Part shown: positions 63,941-64,000 of the stretch, in pieces
How the letters are laid out: every line of letters starts with the position of its first letter
Position numbering within the stretch: position 1 is the first letter of the stretch
Source of the DNA: Tridacna crocea
Lineage: Eukaryota > Mollusca > Bivalvia > Cardiida > Cardiidae
Length of the DNA: 64,000 bases
Assembly: GCA_943736015.1 (NCBI GenBank)
Contig: OX031062.1
Span: forward strand, 29,795,462-29,859,461
Direction: 5' to 3'
Program-made: the position numbers and the translations under genes
The notes under the pieces: model-generated
What the model saw: the letters and a program-made list of their open reading frames with translations, nothing else
What the model was told of the DNA's origin: nothing
Database searches by the model: none

Positions 63941-64000
63941 TATGCATTTGGAAATGAACTTGGACTAAGAATGGAAACCAAAATGTTTGGTGAACAAAAG

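Overview
The window is AT-rich, intron-rich metazoan DNA, most probably from a bivalve mollusc. Two facts point there. The invertebrate dystroglycan gene has the two-coding-exon layout. The dispersed repeats are of kinds I associate with bivalves: tRNA-derived SINEs with a GCGTTAAACACC-like tail, CCGTCCGT-rich repeats and AGATCA/TGATCT palindromes. I cannot name a species.

Two host genes are clear. Dystroglycan lies on the + strand: signal-peptide exon 668-940, intron of about 23.5 kb, and one large 3' exon 24454-26901. An SDR9C-type short-chain dehydrogenase/reductase lies on the - strand in at least five coding exons between 42059 and 38312; its last coding exon was not found. The two genes converge tail to tail. 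Two decayed gene pieces were recognised: a pogo/Tigger-like transposase N-terminus (49492 down to about 49100) and a SAP-SWIM zinc-finger gene copy with stops and frameshifts (60770-63417).

The rest is dominated by repeats. One family of roughly 200-235 bp foldback elements (here 'family A') occurs about 100 times by eye, counting fragments, which is close to 30% of the window. A full copy starts at a TTAA and reads TTAACTCTTTACCAAACGAC, then a left end (LE) with GACTGGTCCAAATTGAAAGC and GCAGACGACAAAAT, then a near-perfect central hairpin (GAAAACATTGTGGGAAAAGG, GAGAAAATGCTGGT and their complement), then a right end (RE) with AAAAGGCTTCTTTCTCAGGG and GGGATTGTGTGGTAAAGGGT, ending in TTAA. '+' below means LE on the left. 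The TTAA ends followed by CCCTTT suggest piggyBac-mobilised MITEs. A paralogous empty site (7042-7045 against 19186-19622) supports TTAA targeting. A sister family B (three copies) shares the TTAACCCTTTAC ends and the hairpin plan with a different interior.

Layout: 1-940 dystroglycan 5' end; 941-24453 its intron, packed with MITEs, CCGTCC-type repeats, a 36-bp and a 70-bp minisatellite and SINEs; 24454-27.3k main exon and 3'UTR; 27.3-38.3k convergent interval with MITEs and no recognised gene; 38.3-42.06k the SDR gene with MITEs in its introns; 43.6-48.4k and 51.0-55.7k a direct duplication of about 4.8 kb, with an older partial third copy at 58.0-59.8k; 60.4-60.6k a palindromic 22-bp satellite just upstream of the decayed SAP-SWIM gene, which reaches 63.4k.
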